From an uncultured Eubacterium sp. (GTDB lineage: Bacteria > Bacillota > Clostridia > Lachnospirales > Lachnospiraceae), in contig CAMUML010000030.1 in NCBI GenBank assembly GCA_947089855.1, positions 1 through 51,994 of the forward strand: DNA of 51,994 bases, given 5' to 3'. Made by a program: the position numbers and the translations under genes. Of the stretch, positions 45,608 to 51,994 are shown piece after piece. Below the pieces are notes generated by a model that saw nothing but the letters and a program-made list of their open reading frames with translations, did no database searches and had not been told where the DNA came from. The first letter of the stretch is position 1; each line of letters opens with the position of its first letter.

Positions 45608-45697
45608 TTAATCCACATAAATTCCTTCCCTAACCAGCTCCTCTTCCGTCGGCACCGTAATCAGCACAGCCTTAAGCCTTCCATAAAAAACAAGCAT
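45608..45697 (-). pseudogene. Short coding-like remnant between acyltransferase and glycosyltransferase
   Basis: A 29-codon frame on the minus strand ends LKAVLITVPTEEELVREGIYVD and a TAA. Its composition looks like the C-terminal end of a real protein, and the frame extends a few codons upstream (YCFDERYTY) to a stop. No convincing Shine-Dalgarno precedes it. It may be the tail of a gene deleted when the serotype cassette was exchanged, or a small peptide. Confidence 0.35.
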
Positions 45698-45792
45698 ATA
45701 TGTATATCTTTCATCAAAACAATATCATTCATATAGATCCATTCCACTGGCGGACGAGTCCCCTATCCACAACGGCCCCTCCCTATCCCCCA

Positions 45793-46977
45793 CTAGATCC
45801 CTTCCAGATATTGCTCAAACCAGTCAAGCAGTATTTTCCGTTCAAAATGCTTTTCATAGTATTCCCTGCTTTTCCTCCCCATCGTATCCCTGTCCGCTTC
45901 CATCATCTTTCGGATCCCCAAAACAAGCCCCCGCGCATCACCAGGCGGCGTACAGATTCCACATCCCGCGCGTTCTATGATCCGCTTTGTCTCCCCGGAC
46001 GCCGCCGCAAGCACCGGCATTCCGCAAGCCATATAGGACTGGAGTTTTGCCGGGATTGTCATTTCAAAAAGCCTGGTATCCATAAACGATAAAAACGCTG
46101 CATCGCAGGCTGCCAGCAGCTTTGGTATCTGCCTTGCATCCTGGCGGGGGTACAATACAAATTTCCCCCGGACACCCCTGCGTGCAATATCTTTTTCAAA
46201 AGCAGCCCGGTAACGCCCGTCTCCGACTACTACAAACTGTACATTTTCCCCTTTCATCCGTTCCGCTGCTTTTGGCAAAAGCTCCAATCCCTGTGCATAT
46301 CCGATATTCCCGGTAAAGATAAGCTTAAACGGCTGCCTGCCCTCCAGCCGGTACGGCTTATAAAAATCTTCCGCATACTGTGGCCAGTAATGGACTTTCC
46401 TTCTATCTACCTTCCTGCGGCAGACCGCCCTTGCAAAACTAGGGGAAGCCGCAAATATTTCATCCGAATTTTTATAAATATAATCAGCCATCCTATGGAT
46501 CGCACCGATCACAGCCGGATGATGGATACCAGCTACCGTTTCTACATTTTCCGGCCAAAGGTCCTGCACATACAGATAATGCTTGGCATGATGCCGCTTG
46601 GCATACCATACCCCAGCCAGCGCCTGTGTCATCGGAGATACTTCAAACGTAAAAACAATATCCGCATTTACATCAGTAAACAGGCTCCACAAAAAACCCG
46701 ATACAACAAACGAAAGGTAATTTGCCACCATTCCTGCCGGCCCCTTCCCCCTGGGAACCAGCGGTATCCGGATAATATTTACACCATTCCACTTTTCAAA
46801 ACGGTTTTTGGTATAGCCATAACCCTCAAAAAACTTCCCTGCCGGATAATTGGGGATACCGGTCAGCACCGTTACTTTATATCCCCGTTTCACCCATTCC
46901 GCCGCCATATCGTTAATCCGGAATGTTTCCGGATAAAAATACTGGGAAACGATAAGGATATGTGTCTTCCTTTTCAC
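45793..46977 (-). CDS. Family 4 glycosyltransferase, WbuB-like
   Basis: A 394-residue GT-B enzyme opening ILIVSQYFYPETFRINDMA and having GYKVTVLTGIPNYPAGKFF, YLYVQDLWPENVE and the donor-site series FKLIFTGNIGYAQGLELL and IPAKLQSYMACGMPVLAA. These match the WbuB group, among which are L-FucNAc transferases, in keeping with capE/capF in the same locus. It is the first transferase after the chain-length gene. The frame is open to 47028, but AGGAGGGG seven bases before GTG 46977 sets the start. Confidence 0.9.
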   Translation of the reverse strand: MKRKTHILIVSQYFYPETFRINDMAAEWVKRGYKVTVLTGIPNYPAGKFFEGYGYTKNRFEKWNGVNIIRIPLVPRGKGPAGMVANYLSFVVSGFLWSLFTDVNADIVFTFEVSPMTQALAGVWYAKRHHAKHYLYVQDLWPENVETVAGIHHPAVIGAIHRMADYIYKNSDEIFAASPSFARAVCRRKVDRRKVHYWPQYAEDFYKPYRLEGRQPFKLIFTGNIGYAQGLELLPKAAERMKGENVQFVVVGDGRYRAAFEKDIARRGVRGKFVLYPRQDARQIPKLLAACDAAFLSFMDTRLFEMTIPAKLQSYMACGMPVLAAASGETKRIIERAGCGICTPPGDARGLVLGIRKMMEADRDTMGRKSREYYEKHFERKILLDWFEQYLEGI

Positions 46978-47055
46978 CGACGCTCCCCTCCTGCTGCAAC
47001 TGCCTCCATTCCCTTTATCCCCTTCCATCCGGCATCCCTACCGGCCAAAAGCCTA

Positions 47056-48471
47056 TCAACGTTCCAAAACAGCGGCGCCAATAACGGCTACCCCATTTTC
47101 CAGATAAAACTCCATTTCTTCATCAATCTCCCGATGGGTAGTATCCCCTGCCTTGCAGACCAGCAAAACATTGCCAGCCTCCGCTACAGCGTCCCACTGC
47201 GCGGTATTTTCACCGGCCTTGTCCACAAATACTACCGTAATCCCCCATTCTTCCAACTGCTTTGACAACTCATCCAGGCAAGTGCGCCCTTTCGCATCTG
47301 GCTCAAAACCAGCAGCCAGGCAAAGCGTTCCGGCTCCCTGTTTTTTACAGGCAAGCCTTGTGCGGTTTAGCACCAGCGCTTTTTCCCGTTCATAGTCCCG
47401 CATGCCCTTCCGCTTCTTTTTGCCCCCTTCCTGCAAAGATATGCTTCCAAAAAACGGCAGGTTATAACATGCCCTAAATTCCCTTGCACTTTTTACGGTG
47501 TCACGCATCATATATGAAAAGGCAAACCATGCACAATATATCCCGATACCGCCAGCCAGCCCGAACAATAGGTATTTTACAGGGATCCTTCCCTCCCCGT
47601 CTTCCCTTTCTTCCTTTTCATCCGCTTGCCCTTTCCTGCTGGAGTGTTTTTTATACAGCTCTTTTTGCTGTTTATGAAACCCTTCTGTCATCGATTTTAG
47701 GCTTTCCTGCTTTGCCTTTAATGTCTGCTTTTTTTCATCCTGCTGTGCCAGCAGCCCATAATCAATCCTTACGGTATCCTGGCTGCTTACCAAAGCCAGC
47801 TTATGCTTGCCGCATTGTTTTCCCACCTTATCGCTGTAACCTTCCAGTGCATCTTGAAGGTCCTCTGCCAGCTTTGCTGCCATTTTGGCATCTTTTCCTG
47901 TCACCTCTACATACAAAAGCGCTTCTGCTGGCACAGCCTGCGCCTCATCAACGGCCACTACCTGATAAACGCCGTCACTTTTTAGCCTTGCAGCAATAAG
48001 CTCGCCCAGATAACGCTTGTCCATCTTCCAGGTACTGCCGTCTGCTTTTTGCAGTACATCAACCGCACCCCCATTTGTTAAAAACCCCAGATAGCTTTCT
48101 GAAATCCCGGAAATCGTATGGTTTGTTGCACCAGAAATAAGGAACATAAAAAACACCTGGTTTTTACGGTAAGGGTTGGCCTGCATTAATATAGAATGTT
48201 CCACATAGTCTTCCAGTTCCGCCAGTTCCTCTTCCACCTGCAGCGCATCTTCCACTGCCTGCTCTTCTTCCTCCGTCAGTTCACCGCCCTCAATGCCAGC
48301 TACTCCGGCTGCAACGCCCCCATTCTTCATCCAGCCATATCCGCCCAACAGCACTGCCGCCGCCAACATACATATTACCGCCTGCTTCCATCCCGCCAGC
48401 AGGCTACGCAGCAGGTCAGGCAGGTCAATCTGCACTTCCTCTGTCTTTTTCCAGGAACCATTCCCGTCCAT
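47056..48471 (-). CDS. Wzz-like polysaccharide co-polymerase with degenerate kinase domain
   Basis: A 471-residue protein with two membrane helices (about residues 28-50, AVICMLAAAVLLGGYGWM; and 305-325, YLLFGLAGGIGIYCAWFAFSYMM) bracketing an outer domain with coiled-coil potential (EQAVEDALQVEEELAELEDY; LKAKQESLKSMTEGFHKQQK). The C-terminal 130 residues look like the ATPase of bacterial tyrosine kinases, yet the expected Walker A reads LAAGFEPDAKGRTCLDE, without G-K-S/T, so ATP binding is unlikely. GAGGAG before ATG 48471 sets the start. It should control chain length with Wzy. Confidence 0.82.
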   Translation of the reverse strand: MDGNGSWKKTEEVQIDLPDLLRSLLAGWKQAVICMLAAAVLLGGYGWMKNGGVAAGVAGIEGGELTEEEEQAVEDALQVEEELAELEDYVEHSILMQANPYRKNQVFFMFLISGATNHTISGISESYLGFLTNGGAVDVLQKADGSTWKMDKRYLGELIAARLKSDGVYQVVAVDEAQAVPAEALLYVEVTGKDAKMAAKLAEDLQDALEGYSDKVGKQCGKHKLALVSSQDTVRIDYGLLAQQDEKKQTLKAKQESLKSMTEGFHKQQKELYKKHSSRKGQADEKEEREDGEGRIPVKYLLFGLAGGIGIYCAWFAFSYMMRDTVKSAREFRACYNLPFFGSISLQEGGKKKRKGMRDYEREKALVLNRTRLACKKQGAGTLCLAAGFEPDAKGRTCLDELSKQLEEWGITVVFVDKAGENTAQWDAVAEAGNVLLVCKAGDTTHREIDEEMEFYLENGVAVIGAAVLER

Positions 48472-48501
48472 CCGTTGTTCTCCTCTTTCCCTAATATCCA
48501 T

Positions 48502-48867
48502 TTAAGCCTCATTCATAATTTCCGCTACCGATTTCATAATACGGACATACATCGCATAGCTGTCGGCCTGCTCCCCATCCGCCCTGCAAGGGTTTTTGCC
48601 CGCACCTTTTTTTGCACTGCCCCACATATCCAGTACCGCAGCAGACTGCCCAGCCTTGCCCCAAAGCAGCTCGTCCGCCCCTACCTCCAGCACACTGCAG
48701 ATACCGGCAAACGTATCCATACTCATAACCCTGCTGCCGCGCTCAATATGCCCCAAAAAAGACATACTGATGCCGCATTTCCTCGCCAATTGCTCCTGCG
48801 ACCATCCCTTGGCCTTCCTGACCTGGCGTATCCGCATCCCAATTTTGCTATAATCCAATTCACGCAT
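48502..48867 (-). CDS. XRE-family regulator, first gene of the polysaccharide operon
   Basis: A 121-residue protein with an N-terminal helix-turn-helix (IGMRIRQVRKAKGWSQEQLARKCGISMSFLGHIERGSR...MDTFAGICSVLEVGADELLWG, residues 10-72) and a 45-residue tail without a known domain. It is the first gene of the locus, ending 30 bases before the Wzz-like gene, so it may regulate the locus. A GCAGCT/AGCTGC inverted repeat lies 33 bases upstream as a possible operator. The start could be ATG 48867 or the ATG twelve bases further up. Confidence 0.88.
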   Translation of the reverse strand: MRELDYSKIGMRIRQVRKAKGWSQEQLARKCGISMSFLGHIERGSRVMSMDTFAGICSVLEVGADELLWGKAGQSAAVLDMWGSAKKGAGKNPCRADGEQADSYAMYVRIMKSVAEIMNEA

Positions 48868-48899
48868 CACTTTACCCATCCCCTATGCCCATTGTAATA

Positions 48900-48923
48900 G
48901 CAGCTCCTGGATACAAAAGCTGC
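48900..48923 (-). promoter_or_regulatory. Inverted repeat upstream of the XRE gene
   Basis: GCAGCT and AGCTGC separated by 12 bases, 33 bases before the start codon. It could be an operator for the XRE protein or a leader hairpin. No clear promoter hexamers could be fixed nearby. Confidence 0.35.
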
Positions 48924-49011
48924 ATTATAAGCAGTATTTTATTGCAGGACGATACAACTACTATCTATCATGCATAACATTTTATATTATATTGTTATGG
49001 CCAAACGCACT

Positions 49012-49048
49012 AGAAAAAAGCCCGGGAAGCCTTGATTTATAAGGGCTT
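49012..49048 (-). terminator. Terminator-like hairpin in the leader of the polysaccharide operon
   Basis: On the minus strand AAGCCC, a 19-base loop and GGGCTT are followed by TTTTTT. It lies about 150 bases upstream of the first gene on the same strand. A transcript starting further upstream would have to read through it, so attenuation with an antitermination factor is possible. The stem is short. Confidence 0.4.
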
Positions 49049-49393
49049 GCGCAAAATAGCCCTAAAAACTTCCGGATACATTTTGGCGCAATCCCCCTGT
49101 TTTGTTTTCCAATGTGTGCCTGTTTTGTATTTATTTTGATTTTAAAAATTTTGTGGATTTTATACAAAAAATGTTACTGAAAAAGAACAAATAAAATGGA
49201 ATTACTGGAAAAATAGACAATTTTTTCTTTAGGCTTGCAAAAAACGTCTGATTGATATAGAATATTTTTCAAGCAACAAAATAATATAAAATGTTATCTA
49301 TTAGTATTTCGTAAGTATACACGTTTCCGCAAAACCTGTTTCTGGCACAAAAGGCTGCAAGATGCATTGCTTGCGATATAGATGGTATTTATC

Positions 49394-49532
49394 GCTACTA
49401 TCCATGGGTCTGGAACGAGCATGAACTGCGTATTCTGTGAGGGCGTGATTCAGGAGTGGGCGGCGATTTTTCGAAGTAAACTTTCCATATCGCCCAAAAT
49501 AGTAAGGAGCAGCCCCAGGCCGTGGATAATAA
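49394..49532. mobile_element. Decayed copy of the 144-bp MITE
   Basis: From GCTACTATCCATGGGTCTGG to GTGGATAATAAT this matches 4487-4630 along its whole length: AACTGCGTATTCTGTGAG, GTGATTCAGGAGTG, GGCGATTTTTCGAAGTAAAC, CCCCAGGCCGTGGATA. Both ends carry several substitutions and no direct repeat remains. It shows that the family has been active for some time. Confidence 0.85.
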
Positions 49533-49566
49533 TTTGATGCTACAGGAATTAGCCTAGGAAGTATTG

Positions 49567-49792
49567 ATGATTTCTAAAAATGATAATGATTCTAACGAGG
49601 TAGCGCTTACTTATAGTCTGGATTATAGGAATTTGCTCGCTGAAGGAAAAGACTTTAGAAGATAACAAAGCTGCCGCTGAATGGGGGATTAAACAGGCAG
49701 AATTGATTAAGAAAAATGAAGAAATAACGCAAAGGCTGGTAGCAAAATATACATCGATTATATTATCACGTAAATATGAAAGAAACAGTTAG
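49567..49792 (+). pseudogene. Frameshifted gene remnant
   Basis: ATG 49567 opens 32 codons (ISKNDNDSNEVALTYSLDY..NLLAEGKDFRR) to a stop at 49663. A +1 frame continues with coding-like sequence (LKEKTLEDNKAAAEWGIKQ, AELIKKNEEITQRLVAKY) to TAG 49790. Joined, they would give about 75 residues of charged helical protein, perhaps the end of a longer gene. The family is not recognised. It directly follows the decayed MITE. Confidence 0.45.
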
Positions 49793-49859
49793 CATCAAGG
49801 ATAGTCATAATTTTTATCATATATTTTTTCTTGGATATTTATAATGGAATCCGACATAG

Positions 49860-50051
49860 TCATTCCCAGACGGCAACGGCCGCATGGGGCGGATATGGCA
49901 CAGCCTCCTGCTCGATAAGTAGAAAGAGTGGATTGAACGCACGATTCCTGACAAGCCAAACAGCAAACATCAGAAGTATAGAAAACACAAGGACTGAGCG
50001 CAACGCTTCCTTTTATTGTTCCCATGCCACAGACAAAATGCACACCCCCAT
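49860..50051 (-). pseudogene. Remnant of a membrane-protein gene with an in-frame stop
   Basis: On the minus strand ATG 50051 reads GVCILSVAWEQ, a TAA at 50013, then KEALRSVLVFSILLMFAVWL and VRNRAFNPLFLLIEQEAVPY to TGA 49860. The second part has a clear membrane helix. No good Shine-Dalgarno restarts translation after the stop. The overlapping 97-codon frame at 49795-50088 is Cys-rich and looks like a shadow. The region 49793-50110 otherwise holds nothing I can name. Confidence 0.4.
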
Positions 50052-50110
50052 ATCGATAATCATTCCTGTTCGTTACGGGATACAACAATCGTTATGAGCG
50101 TGTGCAGTTT

Positions 50111-50387
50111 TTATTTGCCAGCCATCGTGGTTTGAACGCTCTCTTTTCTTTCAAGCATCTCAATTACTTTCAGCCACTCTTCATCATCCATATCTAAATT
50201 TTTTGCTTTACGAAGCGCTACACGCACTGGCGCATGATCCATACCCTTTTCTATCCCACTGGCAATCGGGCTTTTCTCCTGCGTGGTATCATTGATTCTT
50301 CCAAGCCGGGTAACTTTCATTACCACAGGCTGCCAGCATACAGGCCAAACACATTGGACAAAAGAGCCGCCTCCATCTCATACGCAT
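50111..50387 (-). pseudogene. Frameshifted small lipoprotein gene
   Basis: ATG 50387, with GGAG seven bases upstream, reads MRMRWRRLFCPMCLACMLAA then CGNESYPAWKNQ and stops. This is a lipoprotein signal with lipobox LAAC. A neighbouring frame continues without a break: NDTTQEKSPIASGIEKG, PVRVALRKAKNLDMDDEEWL, KVIEMLERKESVQTTMAGK, to 50111. One base change near 50290 would join them to a roughly 90-residue lipoprotein; the family is not recognised. The start follows the cupin stop by four bases, so it was part of the aldo/keto reductase operon. Confidence 0.6.
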
Positions 50388-50391
50388 TTTC

Positions 50392-50829
50392 TTACTCCAA
50401 TCCGTTGTACTCTTCATCCGTTACAGGATTACACCATTCATTTGTGGTTTCTTCCCCCGGCACCTCCACGGAAATATGGGAAAACCAACTGTCCCTCTTT
50501 GCGCCATGCCAGTGCTTGACATTCGCAGGGATGGTGATAACTGTCCCCGGCACAAGACTGGCCGCTTCTTTTCCTTCTTCCTGATACCATCCCTCACCAG
50601 CGGTACAGATCAAGATCTGCCCGCCGCCTTTTACCGCATGATGGATATGCCAGTTATTACGGCATCCCGGCTCAAAGGTCACGTTGGCAAGAAACACCGG
50701 GCACTTTCCAAACTCCGTCAATGGGTTTAAAAAAGATGCCCCCGTGAAATACTGTGCAAAATTCACATTATCCTGCCCTTTGCCAAATACATTGGCAGCA
50801 TTAAATTCAGCTTCGTTCTGATACCTCAC
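50392..50829 (-). CDS. Cupin-domain protein
   Basis: A 145-residue single-domain cupin. Metal ligands: WHIHHAVKGGGQILICTAGEG (His-x-His, then Gln/Glu) and the second motif PANVKHWHGAKRDSWFSHI. This version, with FTGASFLNPL near the start, is common next to carboxymuconolactone decarboxylase-like or aldo/keto reductase genes; it may be an isomerase, dioxygenase or sugar-binding protein. The GTG start at 50829 follows the reductase stop by 15 bases, so both are translated from one mRNA. Confidence 0.88.
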   Translation of the reverse strand: MRYQNEAEFNAANVFGKGQDNVNFAQYFTGASFLNPLTEFGKCPVFLANVTFEPGCRNNWHIHHAVKGGGQILICTAGEGWYQEEGKEAASLVPGTVITIPANVKHWHGAKRDSWFSHISVEVPGEETTNEWCNPVTDEEYNGLE

Positions 50830-50844
50830 CTTGCATCCACCCCC

Positions 50845-51696
50845 TTACTCATGAATTTTCCATCCGTTCAGGAATTTTGCAGTATCAGCGGCGCTATGGT
50901 CGATAATTTCGCTGTGGCCCACATCCATTGCGCCGACTGCCGCCATATCCTCATCACTTAGGCTGAAATCCCAAATATTAAAGTTTTCCACCATGCGCTC
51001 CTTGTGGGTTGACTTAGGGATAATGACAACTCCCCTCTGCACATTCCACCGCAGGGCAACCTGCGCCGCTGTCTTTCCATATTTCGCACCAATTTCCGTC
51101 AGAACCGGATGCGTGAAAATGCCATGCTTTCCTTCCGCCATTGGCCCCCACGCTTCAGGCTGGACACCAAATTCTTTCATCGTTTCAAGTGCGCCTGCCT
51201 GGGCAAAGAACGGATGGAGTTCCACCTGATTCACCATCGGCCTAATTTTTGCGTTCAGGCATAAGTCCGCCAGCCTTTCGGGATAGAAGTTACAAACGCC
51301 GGCCGCTTTGATCTTCCCTTCCTCATACAGTTCCTCCATTGCCCGCCACGAGCCATAATAATCATTCATCGGCTGATGGATCAGATACAAGTCGATATAG
51401 TCAAGCCCCAATTTATCAAGGGAAACCTGAAATGCTTTCTTTGCGTTCTCATACCCTGCATCCTGAATCCAGAGCTTCGTGGTAATGAAAAGCTCCTCAC
51501 GGGGAATACCGCTTTTTCTAATTGCGGCCCCCACAGCCTCCTCATTGAAATATGCGGCAGCAGTATCAATCAGGCGATACCCTGCGGCAAGTGCGTCGCT
51601 GACAGCCTGCTCGCAGGCCGCAGCCTCCGGCACCTGAAACACGCCAAAACCTTCCATCGGCATTTTTACTCCATTGTTCAATGTTACAAATTCCAT
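50845..51696 (-). CDS. Aldo/keto reductase
   Basis: A 283-residue NADPH-dependent oxidoreductase with TIM-barrel fold. Catalytic tetrad: Asp and Tyr in RLIDTAAAYFNEE, Lys in FITTKLWI, His in YLIHQPMND. The cofactor loop IPKSTHKERMVENFNIWDF is intact. It belongs to the 2,5-diketogluconate reductase-like (AKR5) pattern; the substrate is probably a small aldehyde or ketone. An ATG at 51702 exists, but GGAGG seven bases before ATG 51696 favours the shorter form. A MITE lies just upstream. Confidence 0.94.
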   Translation of the reverse strand: MEFVTLNNGVKMPMEGFGVFQVPEAAACEQAVSDALAAGYRLIDTAAAYFNEEAVGAAIRKSGIPREELFITTKLWIQDAGYENAKKAFQVSLDKLGLDYIDLYLIHQPMNDYYGSWRAMEELYEEGKIKAAGVCNFYPERLADLCLNAKIRPMVNQVELHPFFAQAGALETMKEFGVQPEAWGPMAEGKHGIFTHPVLTEIGAKYGKTAAQVALRWNVQRGVVIIPKSTHKERMVENFNIWDFSLSDEDMAAVGAMDVGHSEIIDHSAADTAKFLNGWKIHE

Positions 51697-51727
51697 GTCC
51701 ATACCTCCATCAATTTCAAAATCTGTT

Positions 51728-51739
51728 GTTACTATTCAC
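51728..51739. repeat. Solo end of the MITE family
   Basis: GTTACTATTCAC, identical to the left terminal repeats of the elements at 2451 and 4487, followed by GGC. It lies 12 bases left of the full element at 51752. Its other end is not seen in the window, so it is a fragment or an element into which the next one inserted. Confidence 0.6.
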
Positions 51740-51743
51740 GGCA

Positions 51744-51919
51744 ATCTGTTTGTTACTTTTCACACCCCAGCCAGAAAGCGGCTGTGCTGTAAAAAGTAAC
51801 GGCATCCGGCCCATTGGAAGTTCGCCTTTGGCGAAAGGCCGGATGCATGACAGGCCGCATTCTTTGGCCCTGACCAGACAGCAGGTGTCTGGTCAGGGTG
51901 TGAAAAGTAACATCTGTTT
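51744..51919. mobile_element. 160-bp MITE-like element with 8-bp target duplication
   Basis: The element at 51752-51911 starts GTTACTTTTCACACCC and ends GGGTGTGAAAAGTAAC, a perfect 16-bp terminal inverted repeat. ATCTGTTT flanks it on both sides (51744-51751, 51912-51919). Inside are three further palindromes: CAGCC/GGCTG (to 51800, ending AAAAAGTAAC), GCATCCGGCC/GGCCGGATGC (51802-51846) and CCTGACCAGACA/TGTCTGGTCAGG (51869-51897). It encodes nothing. It lies upstream of the aldo/keto reductase gene. Confidence 0.88.
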
Positions 51920-51994
51920 TCATGCAATCTGTCCGGCGCTCAGATTAAACGCATGAATGAAAAGGATATGAAATTTTTGCATTTTTTTGTTAAA

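Larger units (their letters stand above)
48868..49393. other. AT-rich region upstream of the polysaccharide operon
   Basis: About 525 bases without a convincing gene. It holds the inverted repeat at 48900, the terminator-like hairpin at 49012 and many A/T runs (for instance around 49150-49320). A 61-codon minus-strand frame at 48982-49167 has no Shine-Dalgarno and unlikely composition. The operon promoter is presumably here but I cannot fix it. Confidence 0.6.

Noticed and set aside
48982-49167. 61-codon minus-strand frame upstream of the polysaccharide operon
   Set aside because: No ribosome-binding site, Lys/Ile-biased AT-rich composition, and it crosses the terminator-like hairpin.
49795-50088. 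97-codon Cys-rich minus-strand frame
   Set aside because: TTG start without Shine-Dalgarno; a different frame of the same strand shows a proper membrane helix, so this looks like a shadow.
1-51994. CRISPR arrays, rRNA genes, T-box or known riboswitch leaders
   Set aside because: No regularly spaced repeats, no rRNA sequence and no recognisable aptamer core were seen on either strand.

Overview
The window reads as chromosomal DNA from a Clostridia-type Bacillota, most probably a gut Lachnospiraceae. Pointers are strong purine-rich Shine-Dalgarno sites, a rubredoxin/flavodiiron pair, stand-alone AICAR formyltransferase, BioY behind BirA-type operators, clpC near radA, dnaE followed by pfkA, a RelQ-type alarmone synthetase, and several small proteins of the kind seen in that family. 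This placement is by inspection only; no database search was possible.

Layout. 1-4.3 kb: rubredoxin tail and flavodiiron protein, a lipoprotein, a secreted GH5 glycosidase and bioY. 4.4-10.4 kb: an Lrp-type regulator, AICAR formyltransferase, a DUF624 membrane protein, two tandem ATP-grasp ligases and a NYN-domain protein. 10.6-18.3 kb: radA, a small conserved protein, clpC and a 1043-residue single-pass protein with a long repetitive cytoplasmic tail, all on the minus strand. 18.4-30.3 kb: housekeeping genes (HAD phosphatase, tRNA-Gly, RelQ, TrmH methyltransferase, pfkA, dnaE) and transporters (MATE, EamA).

30.4-48.9 kb: one minus-strand cell-surface polysaccharide locus. It reads from an XRE regulator and a Wzz-like chain-length protein through glycosyltransferases, an acyltransferase, a Wzy polymerase, UDP-xylose synthase, a Wzx flippase and CapE/CapF (UDP-FucNAc branch) to an MBOAT/DHHW O-acetylation pair. 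Two of its genes contain long poly-G tracts. A glycosyltransferase has G8 and is out of frame by one base; an acyltransferase has G9 and is in frame. This suggests a phase-variable polysaccharide. The locus lacks CapG, an initiating sugar-phosphate transferase and a tyrosine kinase with a P-loop, so these must be elsewhere if the pathway works. 49.4-52 kb: decayed gene fragments, then an aldo/keto reductase, a cupin protein and a broken lipoprotein gene.

The second notable system is a family of small non-coding mobile elements with GTTACT(A/T)TTCAC...GTAAC ends. Three copies (2451-2514, 4487-4630, 51752-51911) are flanked by perfect, different 8-bp direct repeats, which marks them as MITE-like insertions. 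A decayed relative lies at 49394-49532, and the core of the 144-bp type recurs near 30332.
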